DNA of 26,789 nucleotides, taken from the NCBI GenBank assembly GCA_927911515.1, contig CAKMQH010000068.1:1-26789 (forward strand), in the 5' to 3' direction. Every line of letters starts with the position of its first letter. Position 1 is the first letter of the stretch. A program made the position numbers and the translations under genes. This DNA comes from an uncultured Neisseria sp. (GTDB lineage Bacteria > Pseudomonadota > Gammaproteobacteria > Burkholderiales > Neisseriaceae). Shown in pieces: positions 16,012 to 24,436 of the stretch. A model generated the notes under the pieces. That model had not been told where the DNA came from. It was given only the letters and a program-made list of their open reading frames with translations, and did not search any database.

Positions 16012-16030
16012 AATCCCTTCCTCTCTGCCA
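16012..16030 (+). other. tRNA-3'-end-like sequence, possible attachment site
   Basis: AATCCCTTCCTCTCTGCCA looks like the T-arm strand, acceptor strand, discriminator G and CCA of a tRNA, best resembling tRNA-Ser 3' ends. It is followed after eight bases by a terminator, as at the end of a real tRNA gene. Upstream DNA is AT-rich and lacks the rest of the tRNA. A 3' tRNA fragment at the border between phage and host genes would be a remnant attachment site. The tRNA identity and its role are inferred. Confidence 0.4.
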
Positions 16031-16038
16031 GATTCCAA

Positions 16039-16073
16039 ATAGCCCGTCTTGATTAAGACGGGCTATTTTTTTT
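16039..16073 (+). terminator. Rho-independent terminator
   Basis: A 12-base stem (ATAGCCCGTCTT with AAGACGGGCTAT), loop GATT, followed by an eight-base T run. The polarity fits the + strand, where a tRNA transcript would end. The region 15684-16276 otherwise contains no convincing gene. Confidence 0.9.
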
Positions 16074-16138
16074 GTCTTCAGTTTAGGCGGTAAGCTGCTT
16101 CACTCTTTCTTTAAAAATAAATTACTTTTATTCTCAAT

Positions 16139-16167
16139 TTGTTATACGTTCCGTTTCCATCTATACA
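16139..16167 (+). promoter_or_regulatory. Sigma-70-like promoter of the dnrN-like gene
   Basis: TTGTTA at 16139-16144 and TATACA at 16162-16167 are separated by 17 bases, about 110 bases before the start codon. The leader contains an uptake sequence at 16231-16242 with a short CGACCT inverted partner. Confidence 0.6.
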
Positions 16168-16276
16168 AATCAGTTTTGCAGGTGTATCCTTCACTCGTTT
16201 CATACATTCATAAAAAATCCATCTTTAAAAAGGTCGTCTGAATTTGCCGACCTGATACAAATCCAAGGACACTGCC

Positions 16277-16750
16277 ATGACTGATTTTACCGTATGGGAA
16301 ACTGCGCCGTTTGGTGCAACCATCGACCATATCCTGCAACGCTACCACGATGTACACCGCGGGCAATTTGAAGAACTGGTTCCGTTGGCGCAAAAAGTTG
16401 CCGAAGTACACGCCGACAGTTTTCCGGTTGAAGTGCCGGAGTTGCTCGCCTATATGCAAAACGAACTGCTGATGCACATGATGAAAGAAGAGCGCATGCT
16501 GTTTCCGATGATCAAACAAGGTGTCGGTCGCGGAGCGGCAATGCCGATTAACGTGATGATGCACGAGCATGAGGAACACGACCAAGCAGTAGCCAAGCTG
16601 CTTGAGCTGACCAACAATCTGACCGTTCCCGAAAACGCTTGCGGAAGCTGGAAGCATCTGTACGAATTGGCACGCGAAATGGTGGACGATTTGACCAACC
16701 ATATCCATTTGGAAAATGAAATCCTGTTCCCGCGCGTATTGGCTTCTTAA
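16277..16750 (+). CDS. dnrN: Hemerythrin-like diiron protein, DnrN/YtfE-type iron-sulphur repair
   Basis: This 157-residue hemerythrin-fold protein begins with the family sequence (DHILQRYHDVHRGQFEELVPLA). Candidate iron ligands fall at the spacings seen in E. coli YtfE: His24, His67 with Glu71 (MHMMKEE), His98 in MHEHEEHD, and His144 with Glu148 (NHIHLENE). It lacks the N-terminal ScdA-type domain of the 220-residue E. coli YtfE. The family repairs iron centres damaged by nitric oxide or oxidants and acts in the cytoplasm. Neisseria dnrN belongs to the NsrR nitric-oxide regulon, but I could not identify an NsrR site with confidence. AAGGA precedes the ATG. It stands alone between the junction and the TonB receptor. 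Confidence 0.8.
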   Translation: MTDFTVWETAPFGATIDHILQRYHDVHRGQFEELVPLAQKVAEVHADSFPVEVPELLAYMQNELLMHMMKEERMLFPMIKQGVGRGAAMPINVMMHEHEEHDQAVAKLLELTNNLTVPENACGSWKHLYELAREMVDDLTNHIHLENEILFPRVLAS

Positions 16751-16766
16751 AAATAAAGCTTGTCCG

Positions 16767-16800
16767 AAGGTCTCTGAAAATTGTTTTTCAGACGACCTTT
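16767..16800. terminator. Shared convergent terminator (dnrN / TonB receptor)
   Basis: AAGGTCTCTGAAAA and TTTTTCAGACGACCTTT form a long stem with a short loop, T-rich on both ends. It includes one full uptake sequence on the minus strand. Confidence 0.85.
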
Positions 16801-16844
16801 CTGTTTTGCCAGTGCGCAAAGAGACTGTTTTCTGTTAGATGAAA

Positions 16845-19800
16845 TTACCATTTCCCCGTCAAACCGATGCGCAGAGTACGGCCCGGGGCGGGCATGTAGG
16901 AACGGCTCATGGGATCGAGATAATAGCGGTCGGTCAGGTTGCTGCCCGTCAGCTCCGCGCTGAAATGTTTGTTGAATTTGTAGCGTACATAGGCATCGAC
17001 CACGGTAACGGGCTGCCAATTGGCGTTGCCGTTGTCGCTGCGGAAGGCCGTGCTGTTTGCGCCGTCGCGTTGCAGGTAGTAGTCGCGCCAGCGGGCGGAG
17101 GGCTGTTGTTTGTCTTCGACGCGGCTGTGGAAGGTCAGGCGCGAACCGATTTCGAGTTTTTCGTTTAGGAACCTGCCGCCGAGGTTGGCAACGACCGACC
17201 AGCGCGGCTGGATGCGGTTGATCAGCCAGCCGCCGGTGAGGCCGCCGTTTTGGCAGTAAGGCACGGGGAAAGTGCGTCCTTTTTGGACAAACATTTCCAC
17301 ATCATATTGCTGTTCGATGGCGCGGTGGTCGCAGACTTCGTTTTTCATGTTGCGCACCACGCCCAAGTCGCCGAAGACACGGCCGTTGTCGAAGCGGGTT
17401 TGCAGCTCTAAGCCGCTGATGACTTGTTTGTCGTAATTGCTGATTTGCCAGGTGGTATAGTTGCGGTCGATGACGTTGCGGGTTTTGTTGTGGAAGTAGG
17501 TCAGGCGAACGTCCGCATAGCGCATTTTGGGCAACAGGCGGGTAAAGTCGTGGCTGAGGGAAATTTCCCAATTCCTAGCATGTTCGGGTTTGAGCGGGTA
17601 GCGGGTGCGGTCGAAGGGGATGCTGAACAGCTTGGCGATGCTGTGGTTGCCGAAACCGAATGTGCCTTCATACATGCTGGGGAAGCGTTTGAATTCGGTG
17701 TAACGGGCAAACAGGCGGGTGTGGTCGCCGAGTTTGACGGTGGCAGAGAATATGGGGGCGAAGGCGTGGCCGCTTTTTTCCATGAGTTGCGCAGTTCTTC
17801 TTCGGTCAGGTGCCGGTATTCGGCAACGGGGCTTTTTGCACCGATTAATGCGCCGCCTTGGTATTTGTTTTCGACTTCTCCAGTGGCTTGATTGATGCCT
17901 TTTTCGGCAAATTGTTTCAGACGGCCGTCTGAAACGGGGTTTTCGCCGTTTTTCCAATAAATGCAGTTTCCTGCCGCAGGGTCTGTCGTGCATTCGGTAA
18001 GCGGCATATAGCCCTGTTCTATATTGGCGGGTAGTGTGGTTGAATTGTTGTATTCCTCGCTTAAATCAGTCAGCTCTTGCGGCCATGGGATGAAATCAGG
18101 GTAGCCGCTTTTCCGCCTTTCCGTTTCTTCGGGCATATTTTCCAACGCCCAGGCGTAATCGGGTACGGGCAGGGTGTTTATCCATGCCCAAAATTTTTGG
18201 TCGTATGCATCCCATGCCGCTTGCGTACGCACCACTTCGGGGCTTTCTTCATAGGCTTTCAATGCGGCTTCATATCTGGCTTTCAAATCCATGCGGGCAC
18301 GGTATTCTTCCGGAGTGGCCAGTCTGCTGCCGATGGCGGCGACATTGCGGCTGTTTTCAGACAATACGTTAAATTCGCCTTCTGCTTCCAAGCGGTCGCG
18401 GTGTTTGGACAGATAATCGCGGACGAAGGTATCGGTCATGCGGTAGTCGGTATAGCGGCCGCCGGCGTTCAGTGTCAGCCACGGTGTCGGTTCGTATTTG
18501 AAGTTGAAGCCGACATTCCATTCATTGCGTTTGCCTTGGCGCGGCATGGTCATGGCGAAGTTGGAGTTTAAAGTGGTTTCGGGGTCGTCCCACACCAGTT
18601 TGCGGTATTCGTCGTGCGGCAGGGCGAGTATCCAGCTGGTGTCGCTGCTGCCTTTGAGTTTTTCGCGTTGGTAATCACCCGTCAGGGTCAGTTCGAGTGT
18701 ATCGGCCAGCTTCATGCGGTTGGACAAATTGATGCCCAAGCGGTTGTTTTTGGCGCGGTAGGCGGCAGCGTTGAAAACGGTAAAACGGTTGTTGGTGTTG
18801 GGCGGCAGTTTGTCCCATTCCGGCTCTTTGCCTTTGTAATACCAGTCTTCGGCGTATTTGTCGTTGAATGCTTTGTCGAGGAATAGGGTCGATGCAGGAT
18901 AGCCGCCCGTGGAGTTGGTTTGCGAATTGTTAAACGTCCCCCAAATCCCCGCCTTCAAATCTACCCAGCGGCTGTTCTCGGGGTTCCAAGAATAATCCAG
19001 ATTGACGGCGGTCTGTTTTACCCATGCCTGCGGCCATTCCGCCATCAGCGTGCCTTTTGTGAGCCTACTCATATCGGTTTGGGCGGAGCCGTCGGATTTG
19101 AGTTTGCTGCCGCCGATATTGCCGAACAGGATGCTGTACGGCATGATTTCGCCGAAACGGGTGTTGGTATGGCGTATGCCGAGCTGTATTTTTTGGTTGT
19201 CGGGCAGTTTGAACGTGCCTTTGCCCAGCCACGAACGCATATTCAGGGAGGTGTTGGCCACTTCGCCGGACGGATGGTAATACGTACCGACATTGGCGGT
19301 ATATTCCTGAATATCCGTAACTTTTTTGGTAAATTCTTCCTCGGTCATGGAGCTGGCATTGGGGAGGTAGCCGTAGCGTTCCGCCCCCTTGCTGCCGGCA
19401 AAGTAATTGCCCTTGTCGCGCCATGCGTAGGCAATCAAGCCGTCAAACACTTCGCCGCGCATACCAGCTGAAATACGGAAGGCGTTGTCTTTAAATAATT
19501 TTCCTCGCCCGCCGAAGCGTTGTTTTTGACGGTCGCTATCATCCAGCATAATCGCCCATTCCATGCGGTCGAAAGAATAGGGTTTGGGATAACGACGGTA
19601 GTCCGTACCCCAAGTTTCGGCGTGGGCGTATTCCCGCTGTTTGATGGTATTGTTGCCGGTTTCCATCTTGACTTCCATACCAAATTTTTGATCTTTTGGC
19701 ACGATGTCGTCGATTTCCAGCGTTTTCATGCTGACCGAACCGCCTATGCCGGTGCGGATGTCGCGGTTTGCCGATGCGCCTTTTTCCACATACACGCTGC

Positions 19801-20246
19801 TGACGAGATTCGGGTCGATGTAGTTGCGGTTGGATATGCCTTCAAATCCTCGCCATACGCTGATTGCCTGTTCCGTGCCGTCTACCGTTACTGGAACTTT
19901 GCCTTCGCCCTGAATGCCGCGTCTGTTGGGGTCGAGCGCCGCCGCTGTTGCGCGCCGTCGCCGCTGTAACTCCCGCCATGCCGCCGATTAAATCGGCTAC
20001 GCTGCTGCCGCGGTAGGTTTCGATTTCCTGTTTGCCTTTGTACATATTGCTGATATCACGGCTATAGACTTGGGTGTAGCCGCTTTTATCCCGGTTGCGA
20101 TGGGCTTTGACGGTAATGGTATCCATCTGCACGCTTTGGGTGGGGGTAGTATTTTCCGCCCATAACGGCGTATGCCACAGCATACTCAAGAATAAAACCA
20201 ATATTTTGGGCGTAGAGGAGAATTCGACGGATTTGACAGGTTTCAT
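16845..20246 (-). pseudogene. TonB-dependent outer-membrane receptor, frame broken twice
   Basis: The restored protein is about 1,130 residues. It starts MKPVKSVEFSSTPKILVLFL after AAAGGAAAA, with a signal peptide ending LWHTPLWA, a TonB box (MDTITVKA), a plug (YRGSSVADLIGGMAGV, DPNRRGIQGEG, VPVTVDGTEQAISVWRG, NRNYIDPNLVSSVYVEKGAS) and a long barrel ending in Trp. The plug most resembles HasR/TdfH-type receptors for haem, haem proteins or metal-sequestering proteins; the ligand is unknown. Break 1 is in a GC-rich stretch near 19934-19970 (one surplus base, between ARNSGG and DPNRR). Break 2 is an A6 tract at 17774-17779 (one base missing, between LRNSWKK and SGHAFAPIFSATV). Everything outside the breaks is well preserved, so it may be functional if these are sequence errors. 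Confidence 0.75.
17914..17935. repeat. Perfect palindrome made of two GCCGTCTGAA uptake cores, inside coding DNA
   Basis: TTTCAGACGG and CCGTCTGAAA abut with no loop, and the palindrome spans 22 bases. The core is GCCGTCTGAA (the meningococcal/AG-DUS form), unlike the GTCGTCTGAA core used elsewhere in this window. It encodes part of SDGRLKQF of the receptor. Confidence 0.85.
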
Positions 20247-20520
20247 GATGAATTTTCCTTTGTTCGCAACAGCTTGAAAATAGGCGAAATCTGAAATGCT
20301 TCCAGATGGCATCGGAAAATAAAACGCGAACCGAATGTAATGGGGTTGCAGCCAATTGATTAAACGGTTTGTTCGGACCGTTGATATGGATGCGCTTGCT
20401 TCACGCAAGGGAAGGGCATTTTGACAAAACAAAAGGAAAATATCCGTAGGTTACCGATTGTGTGGAAAGGAACGGCGGACAAAATACTTTGTTTCTTTAG
20501 AGCTGCAAAATAACATAAAT

Positions 20521-20549
20521 TGATTATGATTATTATTTATATAATAATT
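20521..20549 (-). promoter_or_regulatory. Possible Fur box upstream of the TonB receptor
   Basis: An AT-rich stretch TGATTATGATTATTATTTAT followed by ATAATAATT resembles repeated GATAAT units of Fur boxes. It is about 275 bases from the receptor start, farther than usual. The interval 20247-20726 has no gene; a frame reaching to 20432 is only an upstream extension of the receptor frame. Confidence 0.4.
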
Positions 20550-20726
20550 TTAACTAAAACCCGATAATGTGTAAACAGACGTCAAACAATACAACTTTGG
20601 CATTTGGGTACCTCGGAAAATCATATTTTTGAGTTTGGACGGGCTGGGGGTGTATTGGATTTCGTAAAAAGTTTGCTGAGTTTGAAGTTGATTGAATAAT
20701 GGCTTGAATTTGATTTGCCGATATAA

Positions 20727-20768
20727 AAAGGTCGTCTGAAAATCCCGATTTCAGGTTTCAGAGACCTT
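20727..20768. terminator. Uptake-sequence terminator after ybhP-like gene
   Basis: AAAAGGTCGTCTGAAA and TTTCAGAGACCTTT form a long stem around a loop of about 14 bases. It lies 15 bases after the ybhP-like stop on the minus strand. Confidence 0.75.
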
Positions 20769-20782
20769 TGGCATGGGTGCGG

Positions 20783-21543
20783 TCAAGGCAGTTTGGGTCT
20801 GACTTTGACGCTTAAGGGCAAGTGGTCGGAGAGGCGTTGCCAGTTTTTGCCGTTGTGGATTTGGGAGTCTAGGACTTCCAAGTTGCGGGTATAGACGCGG
20901 TCGAGGCTGAGGACGGGCAGGCGGGCGGGGAAGGTTTTGGGGCGTTTGCCGTTGCTGTCCACGAATACTTCGTTCAGGTTCAAGGCGTTGCCTAAGGATA
21001 GGGCGGATTTTTGCCGCCAGTCGTTGAAGTCGCCGGCGAGAATCAGCGGGCTTTGCGGGTCGATGTGATGTACGACGTATTCGAAGATGGCGCGGTATTG
21101 TTTGGCGCGGTCGGGTTCGCGCAGGTTGAGGTGGGCGCACAGGCAGACGAGCGGGGTGTCCCAACCTTCGGGCAGGACTTCGCAATGGAGTACGCCGCGC
21201 TGTTCGAGTTTGTTGACGCTGATGTTGAGGTTGTGGCGGGTTTCCAGCGGCAGGCGGCTGAGGATGGCGTTGCCGTGGTGGCGCTGCGGGTATACGGCGT
21301 TTTGCCGTAGCTGCGGTTGTAGGAGAGGCGGTCGCCGAGGATGTCGTAATGCGGTTTTTCGGGAAAATCGGGCAGCCTGCTGCTGCGGGTCAGGTGTTGA
21401 CCTTGCACTTCCTGCAAAAACAGGACATCCGAGCCTATGCCGCGAAGCTCTTCCGCCATACTGTCCACTTGGACTTTGCGGTTGAGTGCGGACATGCCTT
21501 TGTGCATGTTGTATGAGGTGATGGTAATCGGGCGGGGGGACAT
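20783..21543 (-). CDS. ybhP: YbhP-like endonuclease/exonuclease/phosphatase-family protein, frame broken once
   Basis: The start is MSPRPITITSYNMHKGMSAL. The open frame breaks after YNRSYGK at an A4 run (21300-21303). One added A gives KNAVYPQRHHGNAILSRLPLE, continuing to KVRPKLP. The restored length is 253 residues, the same as E. coli YbhP, which it matches closely in my memory (YGRNAVYPEGHHGNAVLSR). EEP-family metal and catalytic motifs are present: LQEV, AGDFNDW, and LSDHLPL near the C-terminus. The reaction and substrate of YbhP are not established; the fold implies Mg-dependent phosphodiester hydrolysis in the cytoplasm. The ribosome site is weak. It lies downstream of the glycosyltransferase, with a terminator between. 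Confidence 0.82.
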
Positions 21544-21652
21544 GATGTGTAACCGTAGTGTGTGAATCGTTTGTCGTTGTATTGATAGTATAGCACTGCA
21601 AGTGTTTGGTTTCCGTAAAGATTTGATGTGTGGACGGTTGCTTGGCGGTAAA

Positions 21653-21684
21653 ACGTCGTCTGAAAGGTTTCAGACGACGTCTGA
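21653..21684 (-). terminator. Terminator after the glycosyltransferase
   Basis: ACGTCGTCTGAAA and its complement form a perfect 13-base stem with a two-base loop, followed on the minus strand by TTTTA. It is a variant of the uptake-sequence pair (one base changed, ACG for AGG). Confidence 0.75.
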
Positions 21685-21707
21685 GGGGGAAACACGCGTA
21701 AAACGAT

Positions 21708-23261
21708 TTATTTTATGAACTCGTCCATGCCGTCTTCGCAGCGGATTTTTTGTTCGGACAGCGTGGCTTTGAGCAGGGCGTCGTTTTGCGGCAGGGCGTC
21801 GCGTTCGGCTTCGTGGTGCCAGAGGTGGTAGGCGATGCCGGCGAATTTGAGGTTGTGGCGTTTCATGCCGTTATGGAAGAGGCGGGCGACGAACTCGCTG
21901 TCTTCGCGTCCCCAGCCGACAAAGCGGTTGTCGAAGCCGTTGACGGCCAGCGCATCGCTGCGGAAAAAGCCCATATTGCAGGTTTTGATGCCTTTGTGTT
22001 TGCGGCTGCTTTGTCTGCCAATCAGGGAGGACAGGCTGCGGCAGCGCAGGGCGGAGAGGCGTTTTTCTATGCCTTGGCTGAACGCGGACAAATCGGGCAA
22101 TTCGCCGGAATCTAAAATTTCTTGGGTGCGGCTTTGGGTCAGGATGACGCGCGAACCCTGTATCAGCCTACCTTTGCGTGCGAGCTTGAGGTGGTCGGCG
22201 ATGAAGGACGGGTCGAGTATCATGTCGCCGTCGATAAGGATGATGTAGTCGCTTTTTGCCTGCGCCAGCGCGCGGTTGCGCGATTCAGCGGCGCGGAAGC
22301 CGTCGTCCGGCCGCCAAGAATGTTTGACGGGGATGTCGGTGTGGCTGCGGATGAACTCGACGACTTCGGCGGTGTCTTGGCGCGAACCGTCGTCCGCGAC
22401 GATGATTTCGTCGGGCAGGCGGGTTTGCGCGAGCGCGGATTTCAAAACCAGCTCCAGCGCGTCGGGACGGTTGTAGGTGGTTACAATCAGGGCGACGCTG
22501 ATATTGCGGTTGCGTTCGTAAAGTTTGACATATTTGTAGTACGAACCTTGGGCATTGGCGATGGAAATGGTCAAGCCGTCCGCGCCGTAGGCGAAACCGC
22601 GTTTGAGCAGGTAGTTTTTGACAAACGATACGCTGCCGTGCAACAGGGCTTTGAAGGGTGAGCTGTCTTTTTTGTAGCGGTTTTCTTCGGCGTAGAGCGA
22701 GCTGTATTGCTGCATTTTTTGAATCAGCCCTTCGGCGTTTTCGAAGGAATAGTGTTTCAGACGACCTTCGAGCGGACGGACGTTTGCATCGGGCGGCAAA
22801 ATCAGCGATTCATGTACCTGACGGTCGGAAAAACGGGTAAAACGGCGGTGGTAAAGGCGCGGGATAATGTCGGGATACCAGCCGCAGGCTTTGATCAGGC
22901 GGCCGTTGTAGTGGTTCAGGCGCGAGAGCGAGAAGATGTTTTGTTCTTTGTTTTCCGCCACGGCTTTGCGGATGGCGGCAATCAGTTCGCCATCTGCCAC
23001 TTCGTCGCTGTCTATGCTGAATATCCAATTGTTTTGCGCGAGGCGGGCGGCGAGGTTTTTCATCGGACCGAAGCCGATGAAGTCGTATTTGTAATAACTG
23101 ACGTTGGTGAAGCGTTCGGCGATTTCAAAGGTGCGGTCGGTCGAGCCGTTGTCGAGCAGCAAAACTTCGTCGAAGTCTTGAAGCGCGGTCAAAACTTCGT
23201 GCAGATAGCGTTCCGAATTTTTGACCAACATGGCTGCTGTGGCGGGAATTTTCGGGTTCAT
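21708..23261 (-). CDS. Two-domain family-2 glycosyltransferase (LgtF-like plus second GT2)
   Basis: This intact 517-residue protein is built from two glycosyltransferases. Residues 1-250 match LPS-core glucosyltransferases of the WaaE/KdtX/LgtF kind (AMLVKNSERYLHEVL, LLLDNGSTDRT, FSIDSDEV as the DxD site, GWYPDIIPRLYHRR). Residues 254-517 form a second GT2 with VTTYNRPDALELVLKS, EIIVADDGSRQDT, IDGDMILD and the C-terminal GFDNRFVGWGREDSEFVARL acceptor-side motif. It probably adds two sugars to lipooligosaccharide at the cytoplasmic face. The start codon lacks a strong ribosome site. An exact uptake sequence lies inside it at 22756-22767. I infer the LOS role from the first domain. Confidence 0.8.
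   Translation of the reverse strand: MNPKIPATAAMLVKNSERYLHEVLTALQDFDEVLLLDNGSTDRTFEIAERFTNVSYYKYDFIGFGPMKNLAARLAQNNWIFSIDSDEVADGELIAAIRKAVAENKEQNIFSLSRLNHYNGRLIKACGWYPDIIPRLYHRRFTRFSDRQVHESLILPPDANVRPLEGRLKHYSFENAEGLIQKMQQYSSLYAEENRYKKDSSPFKALLHGSVSFVKNYLLKRGFAYGADGLTISIANAQGSYYKYVKLYERNRNISVALIVTTYNRPDALELVLKSALAQTRLPDEIIVADDGSRQDTAEVVEFIRSHTDIPVKHSWRPDDGFRAAESRNRALAQAKSDYIILIDGDMILDPSFIADHLKLARKGRLIQGSRVILTQSRTQEILDSGELPDLSAFSQGIEKRLSALRCRSLSSLIGRQSSRKHKGIKTCNMGFFRSDALAVNGFDNRFVGWGREDSEFVARLFHNGMKRHNLKFAGIAYHLWHHEAERDALPQNDALLKATLSEQKIRCEDGMDEFIK
22756..22767 (-). repeat. DNA uptake sequence in the glycosyltransferase gene
   Basis: An exact AGGTCGTCTGAA on the minus strand encodes GRLK (LEGRLKHYS), unpaired. 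Confidence 0.9.
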
Positions 23262-23265
23262 GATG

Positions 23266-23292
23266 AGGTCGTCTGAAAAGGGGTCGTCTGAA
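23266..23292 (+). repeat. Two direct DNA uptake sequences upstream of the glycosyltransferase
   Basis: AGGTCGTCTGAA at 23266-23277 and GGGTCGTCTGAA at 23281-23292 (one mismatch) lie in the same orientation three bases apart, directly before the glycosyltransferase start on the other strand. Direct orientation rules out a terminator. Confidence 0.85.
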
Positions 23293-23377
23293 AAATCAAA
23301 ATCGGGAAATCAAGGCAGTTCGGCAATGGAGGCGGTCAGTTCTTCGTGGAAAGCGTGTATTTTAACCGATATACCGC

Positions 23378-23383
23378 TACAAT
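23378..23383 (+). promoter_or_regulatory. Possible -10 of dusC promoter
   Basis: TACAAT lies 35 bases before the dusC ATG, with an uptake sequence at 23398-23409 between. No good -35 hexamer is seen at 16-18 bases, so the call is weak. Confidence 0.35.
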
Positions 23384-23417
23384 ACGCATTTCCTTTTTTC
23401 AGACGACCTCCTCCGAT

Positions 23418-24383
23418 ATGCAGCTTATCCTTGCTCCTATGCAGGGGCTGGTGGACGATGTGATGCGCGATTTGCTGACCCGTATCGGCGGCTACGACGA
23501 ATGCGTCAGCGAGTTCGTCCGCATTACCCACACTGTCCATTCCCGTTCCACCTGGCTCAAATACGCCCCCGAAATCGCCAACGGCAACAAGACCCCCGCC
23601 GGCACGCCCTGTACCGTCCAGCTTTTGGGCAGCGATGCCGACAATATGGCAGTCAACGCCTTGGAAGCCGTCCGCTTCGGCGCGGACAAAATCGACCTCA
23701 ATTTCGGCTGTCCCGCCCTCACGGTCAACAAACACAAAGGCGGCGCCGTCCTGCTCAAAGAGCCCGACCTCATCCACCATATCGTCAAAACCTTGCGCCA
23801 ACGCCTGCCCGAACACATCCCGCTTACCAGCAAAATGCGGCTCGGTTACGAAGACAAAAGCCTCGCGCTCGAATGTGCCGCCGCCATCGCCGAAGGCGGG
23901 GCCTGCGCCCTGACCGTACACGCGCGCACCAAAGTCGAAGGCTACGAACCACCCGCGCATTGGGAATGGATACGCAAAATCCGCGAACACGTCGCCATCC
24001 CCGTAACCGCCAACGGCGACGTGTTCAGCCTCAAAGACTATATCGGTATTAAAGAGATGACGGGCTGCAACAGCGTCATGCTCGGTCGCGGCGCCGTCAT
24101 CCGCCCCGATTTGGCGCGCCAAATCAAACAATACGAAAACGGCGGAACCGTCCGCGATACCGATTTCGCCGAAGTTTCGGTGTGGATAAACCAATTTTTC
24201 CATTTGTGTCTCGCCAAAGAAGCGAACAACAAATACCCCGTCGCCCGCCTGAAACAATGGCTGGGCATGATGAAGAAAGAATTTGGAGAAGCTCAGGAAT
24301 TGTTTGACGCGGTAAGGGCGGTCAAAGACGCGGAAGAAGTCGCGCGGATTTTGGCAGCATTTGAAGACAAGATGAATGCCTGA
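23418..24383 (+). CDS. dusC: tRNA-dihydrouridine(16) synthase DusC
   Basis: This intact 321-residue flavoprotein starts MQLILAPMQGLVDDVMRDLL. It reduces a uridine in the tRNA D-loop (position 16 for this subgroup) with FMN and NADPH. Visible hallmarks are the N-terminal LAPM FMN-binding segment, SEFVRIT, VQLLG, and DLNFGCP with the catalytic Cys98 (same number as in E. coli DusC). Then come KMRLGY, VHARTKVEGY, TANGDVFS and MLGRGA, followed by the C-terminal helical domain with ARLKQWLGMMKKEFGEAQELF. An upstream in-frame GTG at 23346 exists, but the ATG at 23418 matches the family start. It is convergent with lldD and shares its terminator. Confidence 0.93.
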   Translation: MQLILAPMQGLVDDVMRDLLTRIGGYDECVSEFVRITHTVHSRSTWLKYAPEIANGNKTPAGTPCTVQLLGSDADNMAVNALEAVRFGADKIDLNFGCPALTVNKHKGGAVLLKEPDLIHHIVKTLRQRLPEHIPLTSKMRLGYEDKSLALECAAAIAEGGACALTVHARTKVEGYEPPAHWEWIRKIREHVAIPVTANGDVFSLKDYIGIKEMTGCNSVMLGRGAVIRPDLARQIKQYENGGTVRDTDFAEVSVWINQFFHLCLAKEANNKYPVARLKQWLGMMKKEFGEAQELFDAVRAVKDAEEVARILAAFEDKMNA

Positions 24384-24390
24384 TAATGAT

Positions 24391-24427
24391 GAGGTCTCTG
24401 AAAACATATTTTCAGACGACCTTTTTG
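24391..24427. terminator. Shared convergent terminator (dusC / lldD)
   Basis: GAGGTCTCTGAAAA and TTTTCAGACGACCTTTTT form the stem. One arm is a full uptake sequence on the minus strand, with a T run after it for the + direction. Confidence 0.85.
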
Positions 24428-24436
24428 TATGAAACA

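Noticed and set aside
20247..20432. Upstream extension of the TonB receptor frame
   Set aside because: The ATG at 20246 has a good ribosome site and begins a proper signal peptide; the upstream part has neither.
21653..21680. Perfect 13-base inverted repeat as a recombination or transposon end
   Set aside because: It is a variant uptake-sequence pair in terminator position after the glycosyltransferase, like many others here.
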